From contig QFQX01000004.1 of NCBI GenBank assembly GCA_003248775.1, positions 1-64,000 of the forward strand: DNA of 64,000 nt, given 5' to 3'. This DNA is from Shinella sp. (GTDB lineage: Bacteria; Pseudomonadota; Alphaproteobacteria; Rhizobiales; Rhizobiaceae). This document shows positions 17,185 to 25,769 of this stretch, in pieces. The translations under genes were made by a program, and so were the position numbers. Below the pieces are notes generated by a model. That model was not told the DNA's origin, ran no database searches, and saw only the letters and a program-made list of their open reading frames with translations. How positions within the stretch are numbered: position 1 is the stretch's first letter; each line of letters opens with the position of its first letter.

Positions 17185-18150
17185 TCAGGCTGTTTCCTTC
17201 CCCATCTCCGGCACCGGCGTCAGTGCCTTGCCGGTCGAGAACCAGGAAATCAGGTTATCAACCACGACGTCAGCCATCGCATTACGCGTCGGGATGGATC
17301 CCGAGGCGACATGCGGCAGAAGAGAGACATTCGGCAGGTCGATCAGTTCCTGCGGCACGTTCGGTTCGCTTGCGAAAACATCGAGTCCGGCCGCCGCAAT
17401 CGTCCCGTCCCGTAGAGCCGCGATCAGTGCCGCCTGATCGACCGTCGTGCCACGCCCCACATTGATGAGCACACCCTTGGACCCAAGCGCCTTCAGCACC
17501 TCGGCATTGATCGAGCCGGTGGTCTCGGGCGTCTTCGGCACGATGGAGATCAGCGTATCGACCGTCTCCGCAAGACTCAGGAGACTGGAATGATAAGTAT
17601 AGGGCACGTCGGCACGCGGCCGCCGGGTATGATAGCTGATCTTCACCTTGAGCGGCTCGAGGCGCCGCGCAATCTCGATCCCGATCCGGCCAAGCCCCTG
17701 CAGCCCGACATGCCGTCCCTTCAGCGAAAGCGGCGTCAGCGGGAAATGCCCTTCCGACGTCCAGCGTCCCTGGCGAAGCCATGCCTCGGCCTGCGGCAAT
17801 TGCCGAACGGTATTGATGAGCAGGGCAACAGTCGTATCGGCCACTTCATCATTGAGGACATCGGGCGAGTTCGTCACCATAATGCCGCGTGCGACAGCGG
17901 CACCGACATCAACACCGTCATAGCCCACGCCGAAATTGGAAATGATCTCCAGCTTTGGCAACCGCGCGATCCACGATGCCGGAAGAGCGCCGGAAACGGC
18001 AACACCGCGCACCAGCGCGGCCTCATCATCGGAAATATCGAGCGTCGGCCCATGGGGCACGGCGATGATATCGAACACCTCGCTCAACCGCGCAATAACG
18101 CGCGGATTGATGTAACCGGGCACGAGGATTGCGACACGGTCTTTGGTCAT
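17185..18150 (-). CDS. D-isomer-specific 2-hydroxyacid dehydrogenase
   Basis: 321 residues. The NAD(P)-binding segment reads VGLQGLGRIGIEIARRL (near residue 150). The catalytic trio is visible: Arg in NVGRGTTVDQAAL, Glu in DVFASEPNVP and His in SLLPHVASGS. Such enzymes interconvert 2-keto and D-2-hydroxy acids, for instance glyoxylate or hydroxypyruvate reduction; the exact substrate cannot be read. It follows a LacI-type regulator by 21 bases on the same strand, so the two are likely co-transcribed and controlled by the palindrome at 19236-19269. Confidence 0.88.
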   Translation of the reverse strand: MTKDRVAILVPGYINPRVIARLSEVFDIIAVPHGPTLDISDDEAALVRGVAVSGALPASWIARLPKLEIISNFGVGYDGVDVGAAVARGIMVTNSPDVLNDEVADTTVALLINTVRQLPQAEAWLRQGRWTSEGHFPLTPLSLKGRHVGLQGLGRIGIEIARRLEPLKVKISYHTRRPRADVPYTYHSSLLSLAETVDTLISIVPKTPETTGSINAEVLKALGSKGVLINVGRGTTVDQAALIAALRDGTIAAAGLDVFASEPNVPQELIDLPNVSLLPHVASGSIPTRNAMADVVVDNLISWFSTGKALTPVPEMGKETA

Positions 18151-18171
18151 GCTTGAAATGTCCTGTCTGTC

Positions 18172-19188
18172 TCAGCGTTTGATGGGGCCGGTCGACTGAC
18201 GGATACGCATTTCCGGTTTGATGAGATGGATGCCGTCCGGCTCATGATTACCTGCCAGCTTATCCAGAAGCGCGCGCGCTGCAAGCCGCCCGACCTCCGC
18301 CTGACCGTTCCACACGGTCGTCAGCGACGGCGTTGCGATGGAGGCCTCCTCCAGATCGTCATAGCCGGTGACCGAGACATCGCGGCCCGGCACCAGTCCG
18401 GCGCGGGCGATGCCGTTCATCAGGCCGATGGCGACGAGATCGTTCCAGCACACGGCAGCCGTGGGCTTCTGCGGCAGGGACAGGAAATTGACCGCCGCCT
18501 CGAAGCCGCCCTGCTTGGTGCGGGGTCCGGGAATGCGCAGGTTCGGATCCACTTCGATCCCCGCCTTGCGCAATGCACTGACATAGCCCTGGTAGCGGTC
18601 ACGACCGGTCGAGGTCTGATCGGTACCGCCAATCATCGCAATGGTGCGGTGACCGAGACCGATCAGGTGGTTTGTTGCAAGCGAGATGCCGTAACTGTCG
18701 TCACCGCGATAGATCGGCACGTCGACGCCTTCCATCGAGCGGGCGACAAAGATCGCCGGCATATTGTTATCCTCAGCCAGCATGACGTCTTCCGGCGGCG
18801 TGCCGATCGCCGGCGACATGATGACGCCGTCGCCTCCGAGCTGCAGCAGCGTTTCGATGAACATCCGCTGCTTGTCGACGGAATCGTAGTGGTTGGAAAG
18901 GATGAAGGTATGGCGGCTGCGGTCCAGCTCGCTTTCGATCGCCTTCAGGATTTCACCGTAGAACGGGTTCATGATGTCATGCACCACGACACCGATGATG
19001 CCCGACCGGGACGTGCGGAGACTGGCTGCGCGGCGGTTGTAGATATAGCCGAGCGTGCGCGCCTGCTCCTTGATCTTCTCCCGCGTTTCAGCCGCAACCA
19101 GCGGACTGTCGCGCAAGGCGAGCGATATTGTTGCAGTCGACAAACCGAGTGATTCGGCGATCGTTGAAAGCTTGACCTTCTGAGCCAC
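18172..19188 (-). CDS. LacI-family transcriptional regulator
   Basis: 338 residues. The N-terminal helix-turn-helix is typical (KLSTIAESLGLSTATISLAL, residues 5-24), followed by a periplasmic-binding-protein-like effector domain (IIGVVVHDIMNPFYGEI onward) and the usual TTVWNGQAEVG tail region. It precedes the 2-hydroxyacid dehydrogenase by 21 bases and has a 34-base palindrome 48-81 bases upstream of its own start, so autoregulation of the pair is the likely mode. Effector unknown, presumably a sugar acid. Confidence 0.92.
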   Translation of the reverse strand: MAQKVKLSTIAESLGLSTATISLALRDSPLVAAETREKIKEQARTLGYIYNRRAASLRTSRSGIIGVVVHDIMNPFYGEILKAIESELDRSRHTFILSNHYDSVDKQRMFIETLLQLGGDGVIMSPAIGTPPEDVMLAEDNNMPAIFVARSMEGVDVPIYRGDDSYGISLATNHLIGLGHRTIAMIGGTDQTSTGRDRYQGYVSALRKAGIEVDPNLRIPGPRTKQGGFEAAVNFLSLPQKPTAAVCWNDLVAIGLMNGIARAGLVPGRDVSVTGYDDLEEASIATPSLTTVWNGQAEVGRLAARALLDKLAGNHEPDGIHLIKPEMRIRQSTGPIKR

Positions 19189-19235
19189 TATTCTCCCCCC
19201 GTGACTGGCAATTCCCTCGCCGGCTATCCGGCGGA

Positions 19236-19269
19236 GCGCTTAAATTTTTTAATTAAAGATTTTAAGCGC
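19236..19269. promoter_or_regulatory. 34-base palindrome upstream of lacI-type gene, probable operator
   Basis: Arms GCGCTTAAA and TTTAAGCGC surround a centre TTTAATTAAA that shares the same dyad axis; 15 of the 17 base pairs are symmetric. The site is in the 109-base gap between the marR stop and the LacI gene. Confidence 0.65.
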
Positions 19270-19297
19270 GTATTTCAATTTATTCTTTCGCTGCCCC

Positions 19298-19807
19298 TCA
19301 GCGCCTTTCCGGATCGCCCCTGAGGTTTTCCTCCACGGTCACCAGCAGACGGGCCAGCACCTTTACCTCCTTGCCGGAAAGTCCCTTTGTCGCCACGCGC
19401 TCACAATCGTCGGCAGCATTCACGATCCGCTCGATGCTGTTGCGTCCCTCTTCCGTCAGATAGACCTTGGTCAATCGCGCGTCCTTGTCATCGGCGCGGC
19501 GCATGACGAAACCCTGCGCCTCCATACGGCCGATGGTGCGCGTCATGGTCGGAGCCTTGACGCCGAGCCGCTGGGCAAGCGCACCCGGCGTAATGCCATC
19601 CTCCTCCCCGAGAAGCTGCATCACGCCGTCCTGTCCGGCATAAAGGCCGCTGTCGGCAAGATTGTGCGAAAGCCTTGTGCGCATGGTGCGGGCAAGCTGG
19701 GTGACGAGAACGGTCAGCGGCACGCTTACGGCGCCTGCGTCCTTCTTCTTGCCGCTCTTGTTCTTCTTCTCGCCTTTGTCCTTGTCGCTCTTGTCTTTTT
19801 TGGACAT
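19298..19807 (-). CDS. MarR-family transcriptional regulator
   Basis: 169 residues. A very Lys/Asp-rich tail of about 25 residues (KKDKSDKDKGEKKNKSGKKK) precedes the winged helix: ITPGALAQRLGVKAPTMTRT is the recognition helix region and FVMRRADDKDARLTKVYLTE the wing. MarR proteins bind DNA as dimers and respond to small ligands. It is divergent from the creatininase-like gene at 19905 across a short gap of about 100 bases, which makes that gene a plausible target. The charged tail is not typical for MarR and may add non-specific DNA contact. Confidence 0.9.
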   Translation of the reverse strand: MSKKDKSDKDKGEKKNKSGKKKDAGAVSVPLTVLVTQLARTMRTRLSHNLADSGLYAGQDGVMQLLGEEDGITPGALAQRLGVKAPTMTRTIGRMEAQGFVMRRADDKDARLTKVYLTEEGRNSIERIVNAADDCERVATKGLSGKEVKVLARLLVTVEENLRGDPERR

Positions 19808-19904
19808 GCTGCCTCCCGCGCCGCCCGATGGCGGCCTTGCCTCTTAGCGCCGGCTTGAAACTCTGGCGTTGAAATCCATAGCGAAAATAAAAGACAGAAA
19901 CCAG

Positions 19905-20732
19905 ATGGCGAAGCCCCGGCCGCACTTCCATGACAACGACTTGACCGCACCTGTGGAGGAACGCCGCGACTGGATCGCCGTCCTGCCGCTCGGCGCCCAC
20001 GAGCAGCACGGCCCTCACCTGCCCTTCGAAACCGACGCGCTGATCGCCGGGGGCATTGCAGAACGGCTGCTTGCCGTACTCCCGGAAGATCTGCCCGTCA
20101 CCTTCCTGCCCGTCGAACCCATCGGCTATTCACCTGAGCACCTGGACGTCGAGGGCACGAAGAGCCTCGCTTTCGACGAGGCCGTCAAGCGGTGGCTGGC
20201 AATAGCCGAGGACCTCTCCCGTAAGGGCATCCGCAAGCTCGTGCTCCTGAATGCCCATGGTGGCAATTCACCGCTGATGACCATCGTCGTCACGGAAGCA
20301 CGGGTGCGTTTCGACATGCTGGCGGTCGCCACGAGCTGGACACGCTTCGGCGTACCGGAAGGCATCATTACGCCTGAGGCCAAGGCGATAGACATCCATG
20401 GCGGCCTGATCGAAACGTCGGTGATGCTCGCTCTCCACCCCGAACTGGTCGACATGGAAAAGGCCCGAGACTTCCCCTCGCAGCAAACCCGATTTGCCGA
20501 AACCTTCAGCCATCTGCGCGCATATGGTCCACACGCCTTCGGCTGGAAGATGTCCGACCTCAACGAACAAGGCGTTACCGGCAATGCGGCTGCCGCCACT
20601 GCCGAGGCGGGGGAAAAGCTGATCGCCAATGCTTTGAAAGGCCTCACCGAACTCCTGCGCGACGTGCAGCGCTTCGACATCGATACTTTTGTCTGCGCGG
20701 GTGAAAACCTTTCCCCTGAACAAAGCCTTTGA
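19905..20732 (+). CDS. creatininase-family amidohydrolase
   Basis: 275 residues from the ATG at 19905; an in-frame TTG at 19869 would add twelve residues but overlaps the promoter. Metal ligands of the creatininase fold are visible in LPLGAHEQHGPHLPFETDAL (Glu/His/Asp) and in LLNAHGGNSPLM, with a further Glu in HGGLIETSVML. The family includes creatininase, FAPy deformylases and mycofactocin-type peptidases, all metal-dependent amide hydrolases; the substrate here is not determinable. It is followed after 77 bases by the COG0523 GTPase, which could share transcription and even supply metal, but that is inference. Confidence 0.85.
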   Translation: MAKPRPHFHDNDLTAPVEERRDWIAVLPLGAHEQHGPHLPFETDALIAGGIAERLLAVLPEDLPVTFLPVEPIGYSPEHLDVEGTKSLAFDEAVKRWLAIAEDLSRKGIRKLVLLNAHGGNSPLMTIVVTEARVRFDMLAVATSWTRFGVPEGIITPEAKAIDIHGGLIETSVMLALHPELVDMEKARDFPSQQTRFAETFSHLRAYGPHAFGWKMSDLNEQGVTGNAAAATAEAGEKLIANALKGLTELLRDVQRFDIDTFVCAGENLSPEQSL

Positions 20733-20809
20733 ACTCGTCCAAGCCAGCGCCTATATGGGGTAACATCATTACGACGCACCCCGCGCTCTTTCACCTCATC
20801 GAGGAACCA

Positions 20810-21913
20810 ATGACCGAAGCTGCCGCAAAACCCATTCCCGTCACCGTGCTGACCGGCTACCTTGGCGCCGGCAAGACGACGCTTCTCAACCGCATTCTCT
20901 CCGAAAACCACGGCAAGAAATATGCGGTCATCGTCAACGAGTTCGGCGAAATCGGCATCGACAACGACCTCATCGTGGAATCCGATGAGGAAATCTACGA
21001 AATGAACAACGGCTGCGTCTGCTGCACCGTTCGCGGCGACCTGATCCGCGTGGTCGAGGGCCTGATGCGCCGCCCGGGCCGTTTTGACGGCATCATTGTC
21101 GAAACCACCGGCCTTGCCGATCCGGTCCCGGTCGCCCAGACCTTCTTCATGGATGACGACGTTCGCTCCAAGACCGAACTCGACGCCGTCGTCGCTCTGG
21201 TGGACGCCAAGCATCTGCCGCTGCGTCTGAAAGACAGCCGCGAGGCGGAAGACCAGATCGCCTTTGCCGATGTCGTCGTCATCAACAAGACCGACCTCGT
21301 CAGTCATGACGAACTGCACCGGATCGAGGACATCGTCCGCGCCATCAACCCCTCGGCTCGCATCTATGCGACCACCCGTTCCGGCGTCGACCTTGCCCGC
21401 GTGCTGAACCAGGGCGCTTTCAACCTCGAGCGCGCCCTCGAAAACGAGCCGCACTTCCTCGACCATGACGACCCGGACCATGTCTGCGGCCCGGAATGCG
21501 GCCACGACCACCATCATCACCACGATCACGACCATGATCATGACCACCATCATCACGATCATGGCCACGATCACCATGGCCACCATGATCACGCTCCCTC
21601 GCCGATCCATGACGTAACGGTCGTCTCAATCTCGCTCCGCGGCGGCGAAATGAACCCCGACCGCTTCTTCCCCTGGATCCAGAAGGTCACCCAGACCGAT
21701 GGCCCGAACATCCTGCGCCTCAAGGGCATCATCGCCTTCAAGGGCGACGCGGAACGCTACGTCGTGCAAGGCGTGCACATGATCATCGAAGGCGATCACC
21801 AGCGTCCGTGGAAGGATGGCGAGAAGCGCGAGACCCGTCTCGTCTTCATCGGCCGCAACCTCGACCGCGAAAAGCTTGAAAAGAGCTTCCGCGCCTGCGA
21901 GGCCACGGCATGA
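20810..21913 (+). CDS. COG0523 (CobW/ZNG1-type) metallochaperone GTPase with His-rich loop
   Basis: 368 residues. P-loop TGYLGAGKTTLLNR near residue 15, the metal-binding CxCC motif in NNGCVCCTVRGDL near residue 65, NKTD guanine specificity near residue 165, and a C-terminal CobW_C domain. Between the two domains (about residues 225-262) lies a His/Asp tract with more than 20 histidines, a metal reservoir that usually points to zinc. The ATG at 20810 follows GAGGAA; the frame upstream is not conserved-looking. It is followed by a WD40 gene 58 bases on. Zinc delivery under limitation is the likely role; I see no Zur box. Confidence 0.92.
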   Translation: MTEAAAKPIPVTVLTGYLGAGKTTLLNRILSENHGKKYAVIVNEFGEIGIDNDLIVESDEEIYEMNNGCVCCTVRGDLIRVVEGLMRRPGRFDGIIVETTGLADPVPVAQTFFMDDDVRSKTELDAVVALVDAKHLPLRLKDSREAEDQIAFADVVVINKTDLVSHDELHRIEDIVRAINPSARIYATTRSGVDLARVLNQGAFNLERALENEPHFLDHDDPDHVCGPECGHDHHHHHDHDHDHDHHHHDHGHDHHGHHDHAPSPIHDVTVVSISLRGGEMNPDRFFPWIQKVTQTDGPNILRLKGIIAFKGDAERYVVQGVHMIIEGDHQRPWKDGEKRETRLVFIGRNLDREKLEKSFRACEATA

Positions 21914-21971
21914 CGCAGAAGCATGCCCGACCTCTTGTGATAGAAGCCATGCCTGAAGGAAAGACTGCCTG

Positions 21972-22958
21972 ATGCCGACGGTTGCCCCTCTCGACCTCGA
22001 AGGTCACGTCGTCACCTGTGCATTCCTCGGAGACATCCCTGTCTTTGCGACCGCCGCCGGCACGATCCACCGTCTCGACGGCGGCGAAAAGGTCACGGAG
22101 GCCCATCAGGGCCTGCTCGCCTGCGTCAAGGACACCTCCAGCCAGACCCTCGTCACCGGGGGTGAAGACGGCAAGGTACTGCGCATCGCCCATGACGGCT
22201 CGGTCACCGAGCTTGCCCACGTCCCGCGCAAGTGGATTTCCGTGGTTGCGGCCGGCCCACAGGGCGCGGTCGGTTATGCCTATGGCAAGGTCGCCTATGT
22301 CCGCCTCGCCGATGGCACGACGAAGGAGTTCACCGAAGAGCGCACCGTTGAGGGTATCGACTTCGCTCCCAAGGGCATGCGCATTGCCGTCGCCCGCTAC
22401 AATGGTGTGACGCTTCACTGGGTCGGCACCAGCGGTGCGCCTGTGGATCTGGAATGGAAGGGCGCCCACACCGGCGTGACCTTCTCTCCGGATGGCCGTT
22501 TCATCGTAACCACCATGCAGGAAAATGCGCTGCATGGCTGGAAACTCGACAGCAAGGCGAACGACACCCGCCACATGCGCATGACCGGCTATCCCTCGAA
22601 GGTGAAGTCTCTTTCGTGGTCGGTAAAGGGCAAGTGGCTAGCCTCCTCCGGAGCGCCGGCGGCAATCGTCTGGCCCTTCTCCAGCAAGGACGGCCCGATG
22701 GGCAAGGCACCGCTGGAACTCGGCACCCGCGCCAACATCATGGTGAGCCAGGTCGCATTCCATCCGGCTGAAGAAGTGCTCGCCATCGGCTTCATCGACG
22801 GCATGATCCTCGCAGTGCGCATCGCCGACGGCAAGGAAGCGCTTCTGCGTCGCCCGGGCAAGGGAGCGATTACCTCGCTGGGCTGGAGCGCCAACGGCAA
22901 ACTCGTTGCCTTCGCATCCGACGCAGGCGACTGCGGCGTCGTGGACATCACGGCGTAA
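21972..22958 (+). CDS. WD40-repeat beta-propeller protein
   Basis: 328 residues, no signal peptide, made of about seven beta-propeller blades with WD40-like signatures (GKVLRIAHDGSV, GVTFSPDGRFIVTT, SLSWSVKGKWLASS, SLGWSANGKLVAFAS). It directly follows the COG0523 GTPase on the same strand, an arrangement I recall for rhizobial genomes, and probably belongs to the same transcript. Propellers like this serve as protein-binding platforms; a role as partner of the GTPase is inference. Cytoplasmic by absence of export signals. Confidence 0.85.
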   Translation: MPTVAPLDLEGHVVTCAFLGDIPVFATAAGTIHRLDGGEKVTEAHQGLLACVKDTSSQTLVTGGEDGKVLRIAHDGSVTELAHVPRKWISVVAAGPQGAVGYAYGKVAYVRLADGTTKEFTEERTVEGIDFAPKGMRIAVARYNGVTLHWVGTSGAPVDLEWKGAHTGVTFSPDGRFIVTTMQENALHGWKLDSKANDTRHMRMTGYPSKVKSLSWSVKGKWLASSGAPAAIVWPFSSKDGPMGKAPLELGTRANIMVSQVAFHPAEEVLAIGFIDGMILAVRIADGKEALLRRPGKGAITSLGWSANGKLVAFASDAGDCGVVDITA

Positions 22959-23003
22959 TTATCCCGGGGGCGGCCGGAGTGACCGGCCGCCGCCACGACA
23001 ACA

Positions 23004-23789
23004 TCAAACGGCGCGCTCGAGCACGAAAGGCACCCCGGTCTCGGCAAGCGTCTTGAGCCGAGAAAGGGACTCGGGCCAACCGCCGACAACGGCCTTGCTC
23101 GTTGCGGTTTCGCCACCGAAGTCGTCGTGTACCAGCGTCAACTTGCATGCCTTGCCCGGCAACGATTCGATCTCAAAAACCACCCTCGACGGTTTATCTG
23201 CAGCAACATCCGGCGCCCACTGAGCACTGAACGTCAGAACCAGACGGCGCGGCGGGTCGATTTCGACAATCTTTCCGCAGATCGCGACACGATCACCCAT
23301 CACCCAGGCATAGTCGCCCTCGGCACGCCAGTCCGTCCTTGACGTCATGTTGAAGTGTTGCCAGAGCGGCGTCTTCTCATCACTGGTTATGATTTCCCAA
23401 ACAGTCTCCGCGGATGCACGGATATAGAGTTCGTAGACATGCTTCGGCTGATCTTCGCTCGTCATCTCTTTTTCCTTTTCCATTGTCTCGGCAATCGACT
23501 TGATGTCGGCCATCGTCCGAACAAACGGCACCGCATAGCGTGCAATCCAGCGGTCGCTGACCTCCTGAATAGGTACGGCATTGATGAAGTGAAGCTTCTC
23601 CCGTCCTGCCTTCCGCGACACCACGAGATGCGCGGCCTCAAGCACCTTCAAATGCTTCATCACCCCAAACCGGCTGACCGGAAAGTGACTTTCGAGGTCC
23701 CCGAGTGTCCGTCCGCCTTTCTCCTTCAGGAGATCGAGCAACTCACGCCGCAGCGGATGGCTGAGAGCAAAGAAAACATCATCATCCAT
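23004..23789 (-). CDS. ArsR-type HTH fused to an SRPBCC (AHSA1) domain
   Basis: 261 residues. Residues 1-90 form an ArsR-like winged helix (FFALSHPLRRELLDLLKE, then HFPVSRFGVMKHLKVLEAA); residues 115-255 form an AHSA1/START-like ligand-binding barrel (VYELYIRASAETVWEIITSD, VVFEIESLPGKACKLTLVHDDF). In ordinary genomes these two domains are often neighbouring genes; here they are one polypeptide, so the barrel may sense a hydrophobic ligand for the DNA-binding part. No ArsR metal-site cysteines are seen. The gene is followed by the WD40 gene in convergent orientation, and its target is unknown. Confidence 0.88.
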   Translation of the reverse strand: MDDDVFFALSHPLRRELLDLLKEKGGRTLGDLESHFPVSRFGVMKHLKVLEAAHLVVSRKAGREKLHFINAVPIQEVSDRWIARYAVPFVRTMADIKSIAETMEKEKEMTSEDQPKHVYELYIRASAETVWEIITSDEKTPLWQHFNMTSRTDWRAEGDYAWVMGDRVAICGKIVEIDPPRRLVLTFSAQWAPDVAADKPSRVVFEIESLPGKACKLTLVHDDFGGETATSKAVVGGWPESLSRLKTLAETGVPFVLERAV

Positions 23790-23876
23790 GGAAGGAAAAT
23801 ATGTGACTCAATGGTCACATGTCAATATACACGTCAAAAGGAGAACTGAGTGTACGAAGTAAAAACCGCAATAAAT

Positions 23877-23905
23877 AAGGCCGGAGGCTAAGCCTCCGGC
23901 CTTTC
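23877..23905. terminator. bidirectional terminator
   Basis: AAGGCCGGAGG, loop CTAAG, CCTCCGGCCTTT: eleven-base perfect stem. It is downstream of ompW (ends 23933, minus) and ends that transcript. Confidence 0.85.
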
Positions 23906-23932
23906 TGCGTTCAGCAATTCCTGATCCGGAGA

Positions 23933-24625
23933 TCAGAAGCGATAGGTCACACCGGCGCCGATCAGCCACGGATCGAGCTTGGCGCTGCCCTTGAGGTCCG
24001 TGCCGCCAACGGTGACGTCGAAGTCGGGCTTCAGGAAGATCTTCTTCACGTCGAAGTTCACACCCCAATGGTCGTTGACCATGTAGTCGAAACCGACCTG
24101 AAGCGCTGCACCGAAGGTGTTCTTGATATCAAGGTCGTCAGCGGACTTGGCGTCCTGGCTGTAGAACATGGTGTAGTTGATACCCGCGCCGACATAGGGC
24201 TTGAAAGCACCGAAGTCGGTGAAGTGATACTGCAGGGTCAGCGTCGGGGGCAGAAGCCAGGTGCTGCCGATCTTGCCGAGGCTCTTGATCGAGTCTTCAC
24301 CGTAAACATTGGCGCGGGTCGTGCCGAGGATGAGTTCAGCAGCGATATTGTCGGTGAAGTAGTAGGTGATGTCGAGTTCCGGGATGACCGAATCGCTGTA
24401 GGACAGGTCCGAATTGGCAACGCCATTGACCTTGCCCTCGTCATTGGTGATGACGCCAAGACCACGAACGCGGATCTGCCAAGGGCTGAGCGCAGAAACG
24501 GCGGGGGCTTCCGGCGTCGGCTCCGCAACCGGCGATACGTCCGCCGCGTAGGCCGCCTGGCCGATCAGCAGGAATGCAGTGGTTGCAGCAAGGGCGCCGA
24601 TCCGCCTCGTCCACATCATGGTCAT
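23933..24625 (-). CDS. OmpW-family outer membrane protein
   Basis: 230 residues. A signal peptide (basic MTMMWTRR, hydrophobic stretch, AYAAD cleavage at about residue 28) is followed by an eight-stranded barrel of the OmpW family: WQIRVRGLGVI, PELDITYYFTDNIAAELI, LTLQYHF, FKPYVGAGINYT and a C-terminal WLIGAGVTYRF ending in Phe. OmpW proteins form hydrophobic channels and in enterobacteria are induced by FNR. The ATG at 24625 has AAGGAG six bases upstream. An FNR/FixK-type box lies 67-80 bases upstream, so oxygen control is likely. Confidence 0.92.
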   Translation of the reverse strand: MTMMWTRRIGALAATTAFLLIGQAAYAADVSPVAEPTPEAPAVSALSPWQIRVRGLGVITNDEGKVNGVANSDLSYSDSVIPELDITYYFTDNIAAELILGTTRANVYGEDSIKSLGKIGSTWLLPPTLTLQYHFTDFGAFKPYVGAGINYTMFYSQDAKSADDLDIKNTFGAALQVGFDYMVNDHWGVNFDVKKIFLKPDFDVTVGGTDLKGSAKLDPWLIGAGVTYRF

Positions 24626-24691
24626 AAATCTCTCCTTATGAATAAAAGGCTTTTGCCGCGGACGAATATGGACCCAATCGGGTCACCCGGG

Positions 24692-24705
24692 TTGAGCTAA
24701 ATCAA
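24692..24705 (-). promoter_or_regulatory. FNR/FixK-type anaerobox upstream of ompW
   Basis: TTGAGCTAAATCAA fits the TTGA-N6-TCAA consensus. It lies 67-80 bases upstream of the ompW ATG. If centred at -40, transcription would start near 24658, leaving a leader of about 33 bases. Confidence 0.6.
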
Positions 24706-24914
24706 TGCGATGGACGTCAGTGACCGAACGACAAAGGCAAAAGTCGCATCTGTCGCAATTTGGCCACAGTCAGAATTGACGAATGATAATCGCTCAGCAT
24801 GCGACCTATTTTTTCGCGGTGAATACGCAAGGTCCGCCGCCAACAAGACTCATTTCAGGCGGACTGATTCTCGGATAGATTCTCGCAAGCTACTGAACCG
24901 GACGATCGATCCCG

Positions 24915-25763
24915 ATGCGCGCTTCACTTCATTCCGCCACATTCATATTACTGCTGGCAATGTCGTTCACATCCGCGAAAGCAGCGGAACCTGAACTCGC
25001 CGCCCTTGGAGACGCCGTGCCCGGCGCGGCGTCGGCGACCTTCTTCGATCTCGCGCGCGCCTTCGTTCCCGATCTTCAACCCGATGGCATGGGCTGGATC
25101 GGTCACGCTCTCGACCCCACACTTTCGAAAAGGCTTGATCTGGAAACGGACTGGCCCGAGGGACTTGCGATCGATGGCGTGGAGACGATGACGCTTGGCA
25201 GCGGCGAGAACCAGCGCCTTGCCGTTCTGTTCGATTTCGGCCCGCTGTCCGAAGAGCCGCTTGCGCCTGCCATCCTGGCCCTCTACACGACCACCGGCGA
25301 GCCGCAGTTGATCGACGCCGTCAATGTCGGACTTGATCGTGAAACGGGCCTGATCGAGTCGGGCGCGCTCGATCTCGGCGATGGTACGCAAGCGATCGTC
25401 AGCGAAAGCAGCCACTGGAATTCGAACCAGACATATCGCACAACCAGCATCGTACTGGCGGAAGCGAACCAACTGCAAAGTGTCGATGACATCCTGACAC
25501 TCTCTGAGCGTTACTGCGGGCTGAATCGCCTGCAGGAGCCGGTGATTTCGGTTGAGCCGGAAAAGACAGGCGGAAGAGCCGCCATTCGAGTCGAGGTAAG
25601 GCTGCGCGACGAGAAGGTCGAAGAAAGCTGCGATACACAGAAGGAGCTTTCAAACGCACGAACCGTATCGGTGCTCTATCACTGGAACGGCGCAACCAAG
25701 ACCTATCAACCGGACTCGCAGGACCTGAAACGCCTGGAAGACGAAAACGAGAAGCGCTTCTGA
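24915..25763 (+). CDS. exported protein of unknown function
   Basis: 282 residues. A signal peptide is clear (MRASLHSATFILLLAMSFTSAKA, cut for length; cleavage near residue 24). The mature part is acidic, beta-rich in appearance and ends in a charged tail (LKRLEDENEKRF). It contains two cysteines (RYCGLNRL and EESCDTQ) that could form a disulphide. I do not recognise a family. It is transcribed divergently from ompW, whose anaerobox lies in the shared upstream region, and is followed by a repeat element. Confidence 0.75.
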   Translation: MRASLHSATFILLLAMSFTSAKAAEPELAALGDAVPGAASATFFDLARAFVPDLQPDGMGWIGHALDPTLSKRLDLETDWPEGLAIDGVETMTLGSGENQRLAVLFDFGPLSEEPLAPAILALYTTTGEPQLIDAVNVGLDRETGLIESGALDLGDGTQAIVSESSHWNSNQTYRTTSIVLAEANQLQSVDDILTLSERYCGLNRLQEPVISVEPEKTGGRAAIRVEVRLRDEKVEESCDTQKELSNARTVSVLYHWNGATKTYQPDSQDLKRLEDENEKRF

Positions 25764-25769
25764 TGCATG

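Noticed and set aside
20126..21610. A 494-residue minus-strand open frame
   Set aside because: Antisense to the creatininase-like and COG0523 genes; the Val/Met-rich run merely mirrors the His/Asp tract.
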